DNA from: Bathymodiolus brooksi
Taxonomy: Eukaryota; Mollusca; Bivalvia; Mytilida; Modiolidae
Assembly: GCA_963680875.1 (NCBI GenBank)
Contig: OY804580.1
Location: 93,401,353 to 93,465,352, forward strand
DNA length: 64,000 nucleotides
Reading direction: 5' to 3'
The first letter of the stretch is position 1, and each line of letters starts with the position of its first letter. The notes below the pieces were generated by a model. That model saw nothing but the letters and a program-made list of their open reading frames with translations. It did not search any database and had not been told where the DNA came from. The position numbers and the translations under genes were made by a program. Of this stretch, positions 21,500 to 33,500 are shown one piece after another.

Positions 21500-22060
21500 C
21501 TGTCATCACTAAAGAATGTGAATTGGCGAGTAGCACTCAATACAAGTTTATCTAATAAAGTTTGTCATCAATTGCGGTAGTAGTTTTCACTGGTACTTGT
21601 CTTCACCATATTAACGGCCATGATATACAATATAAATGAATTTTTTTTAAAAATAGTCGGATTAAATAACAAGAATCCTGGTCCTACTCAACCTGACATT
21701 TTTTATGTACAAAATAAAAATCTAGATTTCATCAAATTTGTTTGTGTGATATGAACAGAAAAGTATAAACTCTTTATACAATAAATATACAATGCTTAAT
21801 AAACAGGGCTGTTGTGGTCATGATCATATGGTGGCTGGATTTACAATTGCCTATGCAATCAGTGCCCATCACCACTAACGTTGTGAGTTCGAATCCTGCT
21901 CAGGCAAGGTGTACTCAATACAACATTATGTGATAAAGTTTGTCAGTGACTTGCAGTAGGTCAGTGGTTTTCTTTGGGCACTCCAGTTTCCTCCCCCAAT
22001 AAAACTGACTGCCACGATATAACTGAAATATTCTTGGGAGTGGCATTAAACACCATATAC
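21500..22060 (+). mobile_element. Two SINE family 1 copies: one decayed (21500-21640), one full (21806-22060)
   Basis: The second copy is complete: GTCATGATCATATGGTGGCT, GTTGTGAGTTCGAATCCTGC, CAGTGGTTTTCTTTGGGCAC, TGAAATATTCTTGGGAGTGG and CATTAAACACC. The first is only recognisable by ATCACTAAAG, ATAAAGTTTGTCA and the ACGGCCATGATATAC end. Confidence 0.72.
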
Positions 22061-22099
22061 CCCCCATATAATAAACAAAACAAATGATGATATTTTGAA

Positions 22100-23240
22100 A
22101 TTTATTTCACATCATTTAAATAAACATGATACACAATCCACATTGGCGAGGTATATCACTTATTGCCATCATGTCAAAACCATTATAACTCTAATAGCTA
22201 TGATCATATGTAACATACAAAATGCATAATGTACAATTATAGCACACATGTTTTAATAACCATCTGTCAGACTTCAATTACCAATAATGCTATGTTCATC
22301 TTGAAATCTACACATGTCTATCTCTTTTGTACTACTTTTTTGTTGCACCTTTACAGCTTTTCAGCATGCGTGATTTGGTCAAAAGAATTGGTTAGATTTA
22401 ATGAGAAGTATAAAATACATTGTTTTGGAATGTAATTAAGCCATCAATCTATTTACGTATATACTGGATTTCAACAAAAGCACTTTTCTTAGCATCAAAA
22501 CCAAAATTTGGAAGCACAATATAATTAATATAAAAAGTAGATGTCAATTAATAAAAGATTTGCTGCACATAAGTTATTTCAAAACTACATGTATATCTTA
22601 TGTATGTCATAGTCTTTTTATGTTCAAGATTTGAGACGAGAGGTACCGGTAATTGTTCATTTTGGTGATATCGGTGAAATTGTTGACCATCACTGTTTAA
22701 ACTTTCTCTTCTTAATTAAAACTTTCTTCATCTCTATTATCAAAACTTTAAATATAAAAGAAGTTTTTTTGCTGGGTTTTTTTTTCTTGGAGGTGGGGGG
22801 TGTTGATATGGGGATCAACATCTGAAAGAGTAAACCATAACTAAACACATGTATTTCTAATGACGAGTAAGTAAAATTTAAATCTAATTATAAAATATTT
22901 AAAGGTGCACGATCAAACCCAAAGAAAAAATCCATATCATCCATCTTCATCCGTCTAGATGAAAGTTAACCACACAAACAATATGATAAACTAATTAACA
23001 AGTACAACAATTATATATATCTATAAACAAGTTATCTCTTAACAATTATATAATATTTACTTAAAAGAAAAGATATTGAAAGCTACTGTTGCCACTTCTA
23101 ATAAGATTTTTGTTTTAAACGAATAATCATAAGTGTCAGCTATGCTTAATTGAACATTTACCCAAGGGAGACAACTTCACATAACCATGTCTCCTATGGG
23201 TTGTCTCCCATCAATCAGCTCTATTTACATAAGAAAGTAT
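22100..23240. other. AT-rich sequence with a repeat E fragment
   Basis: No gene recognised. 22610-22760 resembles repeat E (GAAATTGTTGACCATCACTG, TTTAAACTTTCTCTTCTTA). The rest is unassigned. Confidence 0.45.
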
Positions 23241-23249
23241 ATAGACAAT

Positions 23250-24231
23250 TAGTCTGAGATTCCTCTGCCGTCCGACGGCTTTTTGTTCGACTTGCTGGAG
23301 CCGTGGGATGTCAGATCGCTCTCCATAAGGAAAACAGCGGATTTGCCACTCCAACTCTGGGTCGTCACATTTCCACGTTTCGTCGCTATTGGATTTTATT
23401 TTCTATCCTTATATAAATTGCTTCACCAATCATTTTTCTATTCATTCACAACCATCTTACCCTTAGAAAGTGGTGTTACACTCGATTACAGCACGATTTT
23501 GCCTTAGACCCTATCATTTCGTCAATTGAATTTCATTTTCGAACCTACAAACGTGATCTCGCAATACTAACTGAATGATAACAGCCATGCATTGCATGAT
23601 GGGAGCTACTTAATGCATCATGCCAAATTATTTGCATACGTAAACAACAACATACAAATCACATGGAAGATGATATAAAGCGTATTCTGCAGGACAAACA
23701 GTTCCATCTACAGCTCAAATCAGAGCAGAAGGAAATAATACAAAATGTGTTGGAAAGAAAAGATTCAATGGCAGTGCTACCCACGGGCTTCTGAAAGAGC
23801 ATGTGTTACGTTCTCCCCACCCCCTCCCCCCCCCCCCCTCTCATTTTGGACAAGGTAAGATCATATATGCAAATCATCTCCCATGATACATTGCGGTAAT
23901 CGTAGTTTTCTCGAAGTCACGTGACAAATGTTCGAAAATGAAAGTCAAATGGCGAAATGATAGGGTCTAAGGCAAAATCGTGCTGTAATTGAGTGTAACA
24001 CCACTTTCTGAGGGTAAGATGGTTGTAAATGAATAGAAAAATTATTGGTGAAGCGATTTATATAAGGGTTTTGGATAGAAAATAAAATCTGATAGCCACA
24101 AAACGTGGAAATGTGCCGACCCAGAGTGGGAGCGGCAAATCCGTTGTTTTCATTATGGAGAGCGCTCTGACGTCCCACGGCTCCAGCAAGTCAAACAAAA
24201 AGCCGTCGGACGGCAGAGGAATCTCAGACTA
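23250..24231. mobile_element. 982 bp DNA element with ~290 bp TIRs and 9 bp target duplication, carrying a helicase fragment
   Basis: Left end TAGTCTGAGATTCCTCTGCC and its complement at the right end delimit ~290 bp inverted repeats of high identity (23250-23540 against 23935-24231). ATAGACAAT occurs immediately outside both ends (23241-23249 and 24232-24240). Long TIRs with a 9 bp duplication are the hallmark of Mutator-like elements. The ~400 bp centre holds a RecQ-like coding fragment on the plus strand and no transposase, as in gene-carrying Pack-MULE elements. An alternative is a deletion derivative of a transposon that itself encodes a helicase. Confidence 0.8.
23663..23854 (+). pseudogene. 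RecQ-type helicase N-terminal fragment with a nonsense codon
   Basis: From ATG 23663 it reads MEDDIKRILQDKQFHLQLKS, EQKEIIQNVLERKDSMAVLP, TGF, stop, KSMCY. This aligns with the RecQ motif 0/motif I region (LK.EQ...I.....D..VVLPTGFGKS). The Gly of the Walker A GFGKS is replaced by TGA at 23792-23794. A C-rich run follows, then a plausible CAAG|GTAAGA donor at 23855. It cannot make a helicase as it stands. Confidence 0.68.
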
Positions 24232-24289
24232 ATAGACAATATACGTAGATTGTCAGCAAATATAGCATTTACTTGTATGAAATTTAGAA

Positions 24290-24600
24290 ACAGGAAGAAA
24301 AGCCAGCCTTTGGCTCACTTTTCTGGCCTGTTTCACATTCAATGCAATTAAATTAGAGACAATGTATGTATATTGTGTTTATCCTGCAATTTCAAAAAGT
24401 CCAAAGCAACAACATAATTATCTGAAAATAGCAGACGCAGGCATCGTTCTAATCATTTTCAGTGAAGTCGTTGCTCTACATGTATTGGGTACCAGAAAAA
24501 AAAATATATCTTGGTCAGTGATCTTATGCAACAAATATTTATCCAGTCAAAGCAATTTGACAGCTCAAATAGAACCAGTGCTGGAGAAAATCTAATAAGT
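24290..24600. repeat. Dispersed repeat F, copy 2
   Basis: Matches 355-670 in order (AGCCTTTGGCTCAC, TTATCCTGCAATTTCAAAA, GGGTACCAG, TTATCCAGTCAAAGCAATTT, ATAGAACCAGTGCTGGA). It starts ~50 bp outside the 982 bp element. Confidence 0.6.
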
Positions 24601-25200
24601 ATGCTAAGTTATTAAGGAAAATAACCTTTGACAGAGACTTTTAAAATACATAGAAAAACTATAATCTAGCTCTTACAACATAAATCTTTAGCATGTTTAG
24701 CGATGTAACTTTGTCAGATTCTAATATTTCAAGCTTCTTAATTGAGACAGTGCATTGTGAATTTATGTATATATCTAATCTACTGAAAATAATTACAAAT
24801 GATGAATTATGTTGATGTTTAATGCTTGATCTACCTACAATGTGTTTAATGGTTTAATGAAAATTAAATACAGATGACTTCTTAGGCATAACCAACAAAT
24901 ATTTGCATTGAAATGTTACTTGTTTTTTTTCAAAAAGAGAGACAGATATTAAAAGTATTTGAAAAATATCCAGATATAAGACTAACCTGAAACCTTCGGT
25001 AAATATTTACTATGGATTTGTTTTGCAAGAAAGGATATTTCAAAACAACATCGCATCGATGGCAAAGTGACAAGAAGTCCATATCAACGATAGCATGTTT
25101 ATCGAGGATTTGCTAAAGTGACGCCAGTGACATTCAATTAATATTATTACACATAGAAATCAATGATCATATGTTTGTATCACGTTTGTTGCTTGATTAA
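24601..25200. other. AT-rich sequence, nothing recognised
   Basis: No frame, RNA or repeat recognised. Confidence 0.45.
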
Positions 25201-25204
25201 TACC

Positions 25205-25361
25205 CATTACATATATAGTGTGGTGGTACAAGATTTTGTATCAGGTCGAGCCTGTTGTGTGAACCAGTATCATTATGAGTCGTGATAGCGACGAGTTGTG
25301 ATGCGATTAGTTCACGCAACAGGCAAGACTTGATACAAAGTCTTGTACAAACACACTATAT
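25205..25361. mobile_element. Fold-back (MITE-like) element, ~157 bp
   Basis: TTACATATATAGTGTG at the left and its complement CACTATATATGTAA at the right start arms of ~55 bp (GTACAAGATTTTGTATCA, GCCTGTTG.GTGAAC). A related fragment at 25600-25675 repeats GTGTGGTGATACAACATCTT. A TGACGTCA motif lies between the two at about 25558. Confidence 0.75.
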
Positions 25362-25679
25362 ATGTAATAAGTTTATCTAACATTTCAATAAAAACAAATT
25401 TTAAGCAAATAACAAGGGTCGAAATAAGATTAACAAATTAGTACAATACTCTGAGGGAGACTACATTTTGTGTATTACGTCACGTTTGTTGCCGTTCATT
25501 CTATTGCTTTGTCAATGTTGCTGACATTGACCGGTTTTATCCCGCATTCCAATGATATGACGTCATGACAAAATAGTTCGGCAGAGAAGATCTTGTGCAA
25601 CGTCGCGCAATTCTTTTATCACCACAGTGTGGTGATACAACATCTTGTATCAGACACCTTGTATCAGACAGGCTACTTT

Positions 25680-26855
25680 CTTTAAATTCAAAGTAAAACG
25701 TACAAATGTTAGATGATAGATATTATGGCGTGTTAAGATCAAAGGGAAAATTTACAAATTATTGATAAAGAAAATATTTTTAAATAAACAGAAAACATTA
25801 TATTTTATCAACACATTTACCATATTTTACTGCCACAAAATAATATTATCATTTTACTTCTGTGTGTTTTGAAAATCGGATGTCCAAAATATAGGTATGT
25901 GTGTGTTGGTGTTAAACAAAGACTGTTTTTTTTTAAAGTTTGACCTGAAGAGTTATTTCTGTACATTACTTAATCAGTTTTGTATTATCTGCACATCAGG
26001 TAGTAATATAATACAAAAAAAATGTTTACACACAAAAAGCCAGTTTAAAGGAATTATTTAGTGGAAGAGTTCTACAAAACAAAAATCAACTCATATTTTC
26101 TGCCAAATCACATAAAAATCAGTATTGCATTTCAAAATCATAAAATATATTAAAAATAACCTACATCATACATGTATCTATCTATAACACTGTGATAACA
26201 ATCTATTTCATTGCAACATCCTTGCTGTGCAGTAAAACAACAAATTGAAAGACCTCAAAAAACATGAAAAACAACATCGTCAACATCAGATATTCAGTGT
26301 ACACAGACTTAGCCGAATTTATACAAGTGTATCTACACATTGTAACTATCTAATGAATAGCATACAAGTTCAAGCACCACGGAAATCAAAACAATTGTTT
26401 ACAACATTTAAAATACTATGAAATAGAGAGATACATCAACTTATATGGTGAAATATTTACAGATGGCTCGACTCGACTCACAACTCTAAATGAAACAAAA
26501 TGGAAAAATACAAAATGAAATATATGATAAAAATTATCCTCAAGATTATGTAAGAGTTAGCAGTGTGCACAAATAAAACAGATATGTAGAAAAGTAATAT
26601 GCAATATGATAAGTCTTAAGAGTAAAAGCAGTCGATATTTTCAGCTTTATAAAAATTGGAGAAATGCTTTGAAAATTGTAACAATACAAATTTGGATCAT
26701 TAACATATGATAATGTTTATGTAAATTCATTGGGATTCTGGGTATTTTTAATGAAACTTTTAAACATTGAGGAAATTGTAGTTCTTGTGGAAAACATTTC
26801 ATTGACAAACTTCACATAGGCACTAATTTCATTGGTAGATTTAAATTTCAATAGA
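25680..26855. other. AT-rich sequence downstream of ULK, nothing recognised
   Basis: No coding or repeat features recognised. It could include distal 3' flank of the ULK gene, but no transcript evidence exists here. Confidence 0.4.
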
Positions 26856-26857
26856 TG

Positions 26858-27120
26858 GTTTGGTTAATGGTATTTAACACCACTTTCAACAATATTTCAG
26901 TCATATTGTGGCGATCAGTTTTTTGTGTGGAGGAAAACTGGAATACCGAGAGAAAACCATTGACCTGTCGCAGGTCACCGACAAACTTTATAACATAATA
27001 TTGTATCAAGTACACCTTGCCTGAGTTGGATTCGAATTCACAATCTTATTGGTGATAGGCACTGATTGTACAGATAGTTGTAAATCCAACTACCATACGA
27101 TCACGACTGCGGTGACCCCT
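26858..27120 (-). mobile_element. SINE family 1, full length
   Basis: Plus strand from TTTAACACCACTTTCAACAA to CTACCATACGATCACGACTG, with the B-box complement GGATTCGAATTCACAA. Confidence 0.78.
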
Positions 27121-27964
27121 AAAAGTTATCTCCTTTGACAAAAGTAATAGTTATTTCCCTATAGACAAAGGAAGTTGATACAATGTCCTCATGTTTTAAT
27201 CTTTGAACATGTGAAATAAAACATTTCATTTTTAATTTAAAATATTTTAGCTCAGTTCAATATTTTGTAAGTCTGAAAGTTATTTACAAACATGTAAGCT
27301 TTCAAGACAAAAAAAAACACACTAAAAAATATTATCACTAAAATGCATATTAAAATATAGAACGAATGCTAATATTTTATTCTTCATTTTAAAACAAAGA
27401 ATGAATAATATATTCCAGTATAATGAATGATAAGAAAATGCTAACAATTTATTCTTCATTTCTAAAACAAAGAATTCCAATATACCGGTAATGAATGATA
27501 AAAAATTATTCAATATGAACATATTTTTTTCAACAACAGAAATGATTGCAAGAGTAATTAAAACAAAGGACGATATGAATTAATGTATAATCTAATATTA
27601 AATAATGCTAAAAATACATGTGATGTAATTAGTTCTATTTATAGGACAAGACAATCTGGCTTCATAAATGTCTTAATCTCATCACAGAAGTTTGTTTTCA
27701 TATCACATTTGTCACATGACAAATCACATGGTTTCATTTCAGACAGATTTTCATTAATATATTTATTTTTAATAAAGCTGTATTCTTCATTAAGTTTTTT
27801 TATGAAATATTTCATATTCCATTTTGACACTAAATCACAGAAAAATAAGGAAGTCTGTTTTGTGACAGTTGACTACAAAATCGTTTTCTTCCATTTTCTT
27901 TCATTAAATTGCACTTGTTTTATTTCAGTATTGAATACACAACACTGCTTTCCTCCAATAGTGT
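27121..27964. other. AT-rich sequence, nothing recognised
   Basis: A 142-codon plus-strand frame (27583-28011) is low complexity and runs into the 45 bp array, so it is not called as a gene. Confidence 0.4.
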
Positions 27965-28145
27965 TACGAGTAAAATTATCTTTAATACTCAAGTCACTTT
28001 ATACTCCATAACTGAGTAAAATTATCTTTATTACTCAGTCACTTTATACTCCATAACTGAGTAAAATTATCTTTATTACTCAGTCACTTTATACTCCATA
28101 ACTGAGTAAAATTATCTTTATTACTCAGTCATTTTATACTCAATA
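27965..28145. repeat. 45 bp tandem repeat, about four copies
   Basis: ACTGAGTAAAATTATCTTTA recurs at 28011 and 28056 and again ~45 bp later; the unit ends ACTTTATACTCCATA. A diverged first copy starts near 27965. Confidence 0.85.
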
Positions 28146-28644
28146 AAAGTATTTTATTTAGAGTCAATACTGCTGTCACTAAAGACATTTTAATTCCACA
28201 ACGAATGTGAATAACACTGCACGAATAATCAATGAAATTACTATTGAACATCCACATCCACAAAATTATGGATTAACTGCCGTTTTAACGGTCCACTTAT
28301 GTACGTAATCCACATATTCTGGTAGCTTTCCTTGTATTGATAAATTTACTGTCAAATAGTTTTGTTGCTACGACAATTTTCAGTCATCTCTCCTTGAATA
28401 AATAATGTCCTTTCCATGGTTTCATGATGACATTTAATAAGTTAATGATTCCCTGAGATCTGTAATGTTACACACTCTATGGATATATACACACATGATT
28501 ACAAGTGGAATGAGTTAGGTTTATTGTAGATACATATTTCATAATCGTAGAAAGGAAACACTATTTTGCGAAACCATGTATGACATCTTTAAATTTTTTC
28601 TTTGAATTCAAGAAATATTTTAAAATCATAGCATACTTGGATTA

Positions 28645-28985
28645 TTTAAGGAATATTTGAAATTTTTGAACATATTATACGATATAACCAGGTTTGGGGC
28701 AGTTAGCGGTTTTATGAAAAGCGTAAACTGTTTCAAACCAGGTTATACAAGTATAACCTTTTCAAAAATTTCAAATATTCCTTATAATCTAATTTTTACA
28801 GCAAAATTTAATGATTCCTAGATTTTAATTACGATTATTTCATGTGACTATTTGAATTTGTCGTTGGCGACTGAATACGTTGGCGACGTCACAATACCAA
28901 CCCAGGTTATCGAGTATAACCAAAATTTTCTCCAGGCAGATCATCCAATCAGATTGCAGTATTCATATCAAATTAAATTATTCAT
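28645..28985. mobile_element. Fold-back repeat G, copy 1
   Basis: AAGGAATATTTGAAATTTTT and its complement AAAAATTTCAAATATTCCTT form arms of ~50 bp ending in GATATAACC/GGTTATAC. A conserved 3' segment follows (TTTGTCGTTGGCGACTGAAT, GACGTCACAATACCAACCCA, ATCCAATCAGATTGCAGT). Copy 2 at 31036-31393 is nearly identical. The small frame inside (28852-29046) is repeat sequence, not a gene. Confidence 0.8.
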
Positions 28986-30530
28986 TAATGAAAGAGAGAT
29001 AAACAAGAATAATGGCAGTTATCAAGGTCGAGACATTAAAAACTGATGTTATTGTTTTTATCAATAATGTCCTAAAGTGTTTGACTTCACACTGACCGAT
29101 AATTTTCAGTATCAGAGTTTGTTGAAATTGAAAGTATGCCGCTGTGAAGTCAACAACAAAAAAATATGCATAAATTACTGATAATAAATATTTCATATTA
29201 TACTTTAAAATAAAGATGGTTTGAATGTAAATATAATATGCTAGTATCATTTCATTAAAGAACTTTTTTCTAGACCTCGCTTCTCTTGGCGTAAACATTT
29301 TGTTTTAATATGTTAACTATTCTAAGCATAACAATTTGTAAGCTGAAAACTATTTGCTTGTACACAAACATTTCCAAAACTGCTTTTAATATCTGTTTTT
29401 GTATATAATGCACAAATGTATTTCCTGTTCAAACGTACATCCCTTATAACAACTGTGGCCACAAAGATATCTGATCACCCTAATTGAACATCGAAGCGAA
29501 AACTTAAAATAAACTAAAAAAAAAAAATAATTCGTCTTTAGTTTTGACAAAACAAAGGCACCATTTTCATACAGACTACATGTATACCAACAAAATCACA
29601 TTGATAAATAATAAACATCAAATAAACGATAATCGAAAATAATTTAAATAAAAATAAATAAATGAAAGTTAAATACATGTACATGTATAAAAGCTGTCAT
29701 ATCACTATTGAACAAAGCTTTGCTAATTTTTTCGTATTTTATTCCATCGAACAAAGCTATGCTATTTTCTATTTTTTCCATCGAACAAAGTTTCACTGTT
29801 TTCTCATAGTTTATTCTGTCTTTCAAAAACGAGCCCCAATAATACTGGGCCTATCTACGATTAAAATATGCAAGTCTTCTATAACATCATCAAATAAAAT
29901 AAAAAATTCTCTGCAACTAAATATAAATCAGCAAAACATGCATCAAGAAAATGCAAAATATATCAAAATTATTAAAAAATGATTTACTAAACACAGAAAC
30001 AAAATTATCTATAACACCATAACTTCACAGCAGCATATATTATTTAATCTGTCATTTTTTTAATTTTTAATTTCATTCATAATATCATAAATATGAACAC
30101 AGTAGGAATACTGACCCATACATATAAAGATATGAAAATAGCTAGCTTCTTGCTTTGATGATCCTTGTGTCAATGTGGAGTGAGATAGACTTCATATGAT
30201 TGTATGAGAACCATGATTTTTGTCATTTTCCCCACTCTTCATAGATCTTTCTCCTATCTATAATGATGACACCATCAAGTATGCTCGAATGAGAACCATG
30301 ATTTTTTTAACGGTTTTCCCACTTTTCTCGTCTTTATATTGTTGACACCATTTTTAACAATCAAAACGAAAACATAGTCCACTACTATTTAACTTTCCAA
30401 GTCTCTTTCTACATAAGGGCTTTAAGAAATTACACTGCAACCGTCCTGATAATGTTCTTTTCAGAATATCAACGTCTTTATCTTTTCTAATCGGTTTCAT
30501 ACCGAAGTCCGAGATAATAATAACATTATA
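28986..30530 (-). other. Probable ULK 3' flank or 3' UTR, AT-rich
   Basis: Starts just after the ULK stop on the minus strand. Several minus-strand AATAAA hexamers occur (for example near 29738 and 29812), but I cannot choose a poly(A) site. No other gene recognised. Confidence 0.35.
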
Positions 30531-30556
30531 ATTAATAAATAAATAATAAATAAAAT
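30531..30556 (-). promoter_or_regulatory. AU-rich element just after the ULK stop
   Basis: The minus strand reads ATTTTATTTATTATTTATTT and continues ATTAAT, about 20 nt after the TGA. It holds overlapping UUAUUUAUU nonamers, the class II ARE consensus that recruits mRNA-decay and translation factors. Placement in a 3' UTR is inferred; by chance such motifs are common in AT-rich DNA. Confidence 0.4.
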
Positions 30557-30574
30557 GTCTAACAGACTATATTA

Positions 30575-33500
30575 TCAACTAACACTCGTTTCGTAGGGAT
30601 GCATGAATGTGTGTGTGTTCTGTATGTTTGTTAGTCGTCTTTCAACCGTGTCTTTATCTGAAAACAAAGCAAAATAAGTTTAATAGGTTATAAATAATCA
30701 AATGCTCATTGAAACAGCATTCATATTATCAAAAATAATTGTTCCTGTAATGCATGAAACAAGACTTTGTAACTAGATTAACAAGGCGGCTGCCACAAGT
30801 GGAGCAGGAACGGCTTACCCTTCTGGAGTACCTGAGTTTACCCCCAGTATTAAAAAGGGTTCGTGTTACTCGATCTGTAGTTTTATGTGTATATTTTATA
30901 GAACATTGTTTGTCCTTTTTCTTTTTGGCCATTGTGTTGTCTGTCCTTCGATTTATGGATTCTGATTACCTCCCTTTGGTATCTTCAAACTCTTCTTCTT
31001 TTTATCCTTATATTTCTTGCTATTATTGTAAATATTTAAGGAATATTTGAAATTGTTGAACAGGTTATACTATATAACCGGGTTTGTATCAGTATATGCT
31101 TAATAAACCGTGAAGCGCTTTATGAAAAGTGTAGACTGACCCAAACCAGGTTATACAAGTATAACCTGTTCAACAATTTCAAATATTCCTTATAATTTAA
31201 TTCTTACGACAAAATTTAATGATTCCTCGATTTTAATTACAATTATTTCATGTGACTATTTGAATTTGTCGTTGGCGACTGAATACGTTGGTGACGTCAC
31301 AATACCAACCCAGGTTATTGAGTATAACCAAAATTTTCTCCAGGCAGATTAGCCAATCAGATTGCAGTTTTTAAATCAAATTAAATCATTAGTTCTTAAC
31401 TTGTTACATGCTTTGTCCTATACAGGATTTTGATTTATTCAGGGTTGGGTTTATACAGGCTTCACTGTACGTGTATAGTAATACAATTTAATATATGTTT
31501 TGATTGTTTTGTCTTCTACATGTGGTAATAGCTAAAATCTCAACTTACATTTGTTTATAAGATATCTGTCCTTGACGTTTCTGGCTTGTTGAGATAAACT
31601 GTGAAGAAGTATATGTGCTGTCTGGTATCTTCTGAAGCACTGTAAATAGTACAATCAAATATCTAATCAGTGGGGTTAGGGTTATGGTGTTTAACACCAC
31701 TTTCAAAAATATTTCAGTAATATTGTTCCAATCAGTAATTTAGTGATTAAGAATAGGTAAAAGATGTATACTTAGTAAATTGTTTAAAGCAAAATATAGT
31801 GCAATAAAATCACTATTTGTGCTAAAAAAACAAATAAACCCAAAAACGTACCTCTTGAGGGTTACCAAATAATTCATCTAACGCTGCTGTTTGGCACTGA
31901 AAAATAATAAATATGAAAATTGAATCTCGTGTGTTCGGTAAAAATGGTTACGAGCATATACCACCAAATTTAACAATATTTCAGTTATATCATGGCAGTC
32001 AGATCTATTGGTGAAGAGAACCGAAGTACCTGAAGAATCTAGAAGTCACAGACAAACTTTATAACAGAAATTTGTGCTCAATACAAGTCTTATGTCAATA
32101 ATTATAAATGAATCAGTGTTTAATTCTTGCCCGTTGGAGCTGTATAAACTTATAAAAGACAAACAGTAGATTTATTTACTGTCATAGATATTAAGATTTG
32201 TGGACTAACTGAAAATTAGATGTTCATTGATAATTACATGCCGTTCAAAATTTGTATTTTGTCGTGAATTATATTTAAAATAACATAATATTTTCTCCAG
32301 CTTTTCGTTTTTTGCTTGTGATGATTTTGCGAGTAGCAAGTGTTAATCTGATCTAGATGTAACCTTAAATCTATTTGTGTCAGATACATGAATGGAACAT
32401 ATGATTTTAATTAAATTGGTTGGTTTATGCTGTTTAAAGCCACTTTTAACAATATTTCAGTAATATCGTGGCGGTCAGTTTTATTGGTGGAGGAAACCGC
32501 AGTACCTGGAGAAAACCACCGACCTGTCGCAAGTCACTGACAAATTTTATCACATAATGTTGTATCAAGTACTCCTCGCCATGAACGGGATTCGAACTCA
32601 CCACTGTAGTGTTAATATGTACTGATTGCACAGGAAGTTGTAAAGCCAACTACCATCCGACCACGACCACGACGGTCCAGATTTTAATTAGACTGCAGTA
32701 TGATTATGAATCATTCTTAATTAGTAGATTTTTAATATTCTTTAATCAACTAACAGTTTTATATTATTCGTGCATGTTGATGAAAATATCTGCAATTTCT
32801 TTCATATTATAAGTTTGTACTCATTTTTGCATAAAATGCCCTTCTTATTCTTTATTCTACTGTTAAATTATTGTGTTCAAAATGTTTTGAATACAACCAT
32901 TTTCTCATAGGAACTTCCTGTCTGCTGAAATAAAAAACAAACAACACAAAAACTGACCATTTCAATGGCATGGTTGTAGATTAATTTGTCAGCAGTTGCT
33001 ACCAGTAGTTGAGGGGTCAAGGCCGTCTGTATGGCTGCACCCATTCGTTGTTGTATATGCTTACACACTGACAAACATTTGTGGTAATTTGAATTCATTT
33101 CCTTCAGAACTGTAAGGGAAAATAGTTCTTATTCTCACCTTCCACCTCAATACATTTCTATTTCTAACAGACAATTTGCATATTACCGATATTGATTCTA
33201 ATATTATAACTTTTTTGTCTTACAGGAGTAATTTCCCTTTAATGTGGGCAAACTGTCCAATTTCATGAATAACATTTATATTGTCCCCATAATATGCTTT
33301 AATGAAGTTTTTATACTTAGCTATTAAATTGATTGTCTTGGTTTGGTTTTATGGTGCTTAATGCCACTTTCAACAATATTTCAGATATACTGTGGCGGTC
33401 AGTTTTATTGGTGGAAGAAACGGAGTACCCGAAGAACCAACTACAAGAGGGTTAGCTTTTCATTAAGTGGTTTTAATAACCCTCATTATGTTCTTGTTTA

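Noticed and set aside
27583..28011. 142-codon plus-strand frame
   Set aside because: Low complexity, overlaps another open frame on the other strand, and ends in a tandem repeat; no domain.
28852..29046. 64-codon frame with [18 protein letters not shown]
   Set aside because: It is part of repeat G, present again at 31250 and 52230 with disrupted frames.
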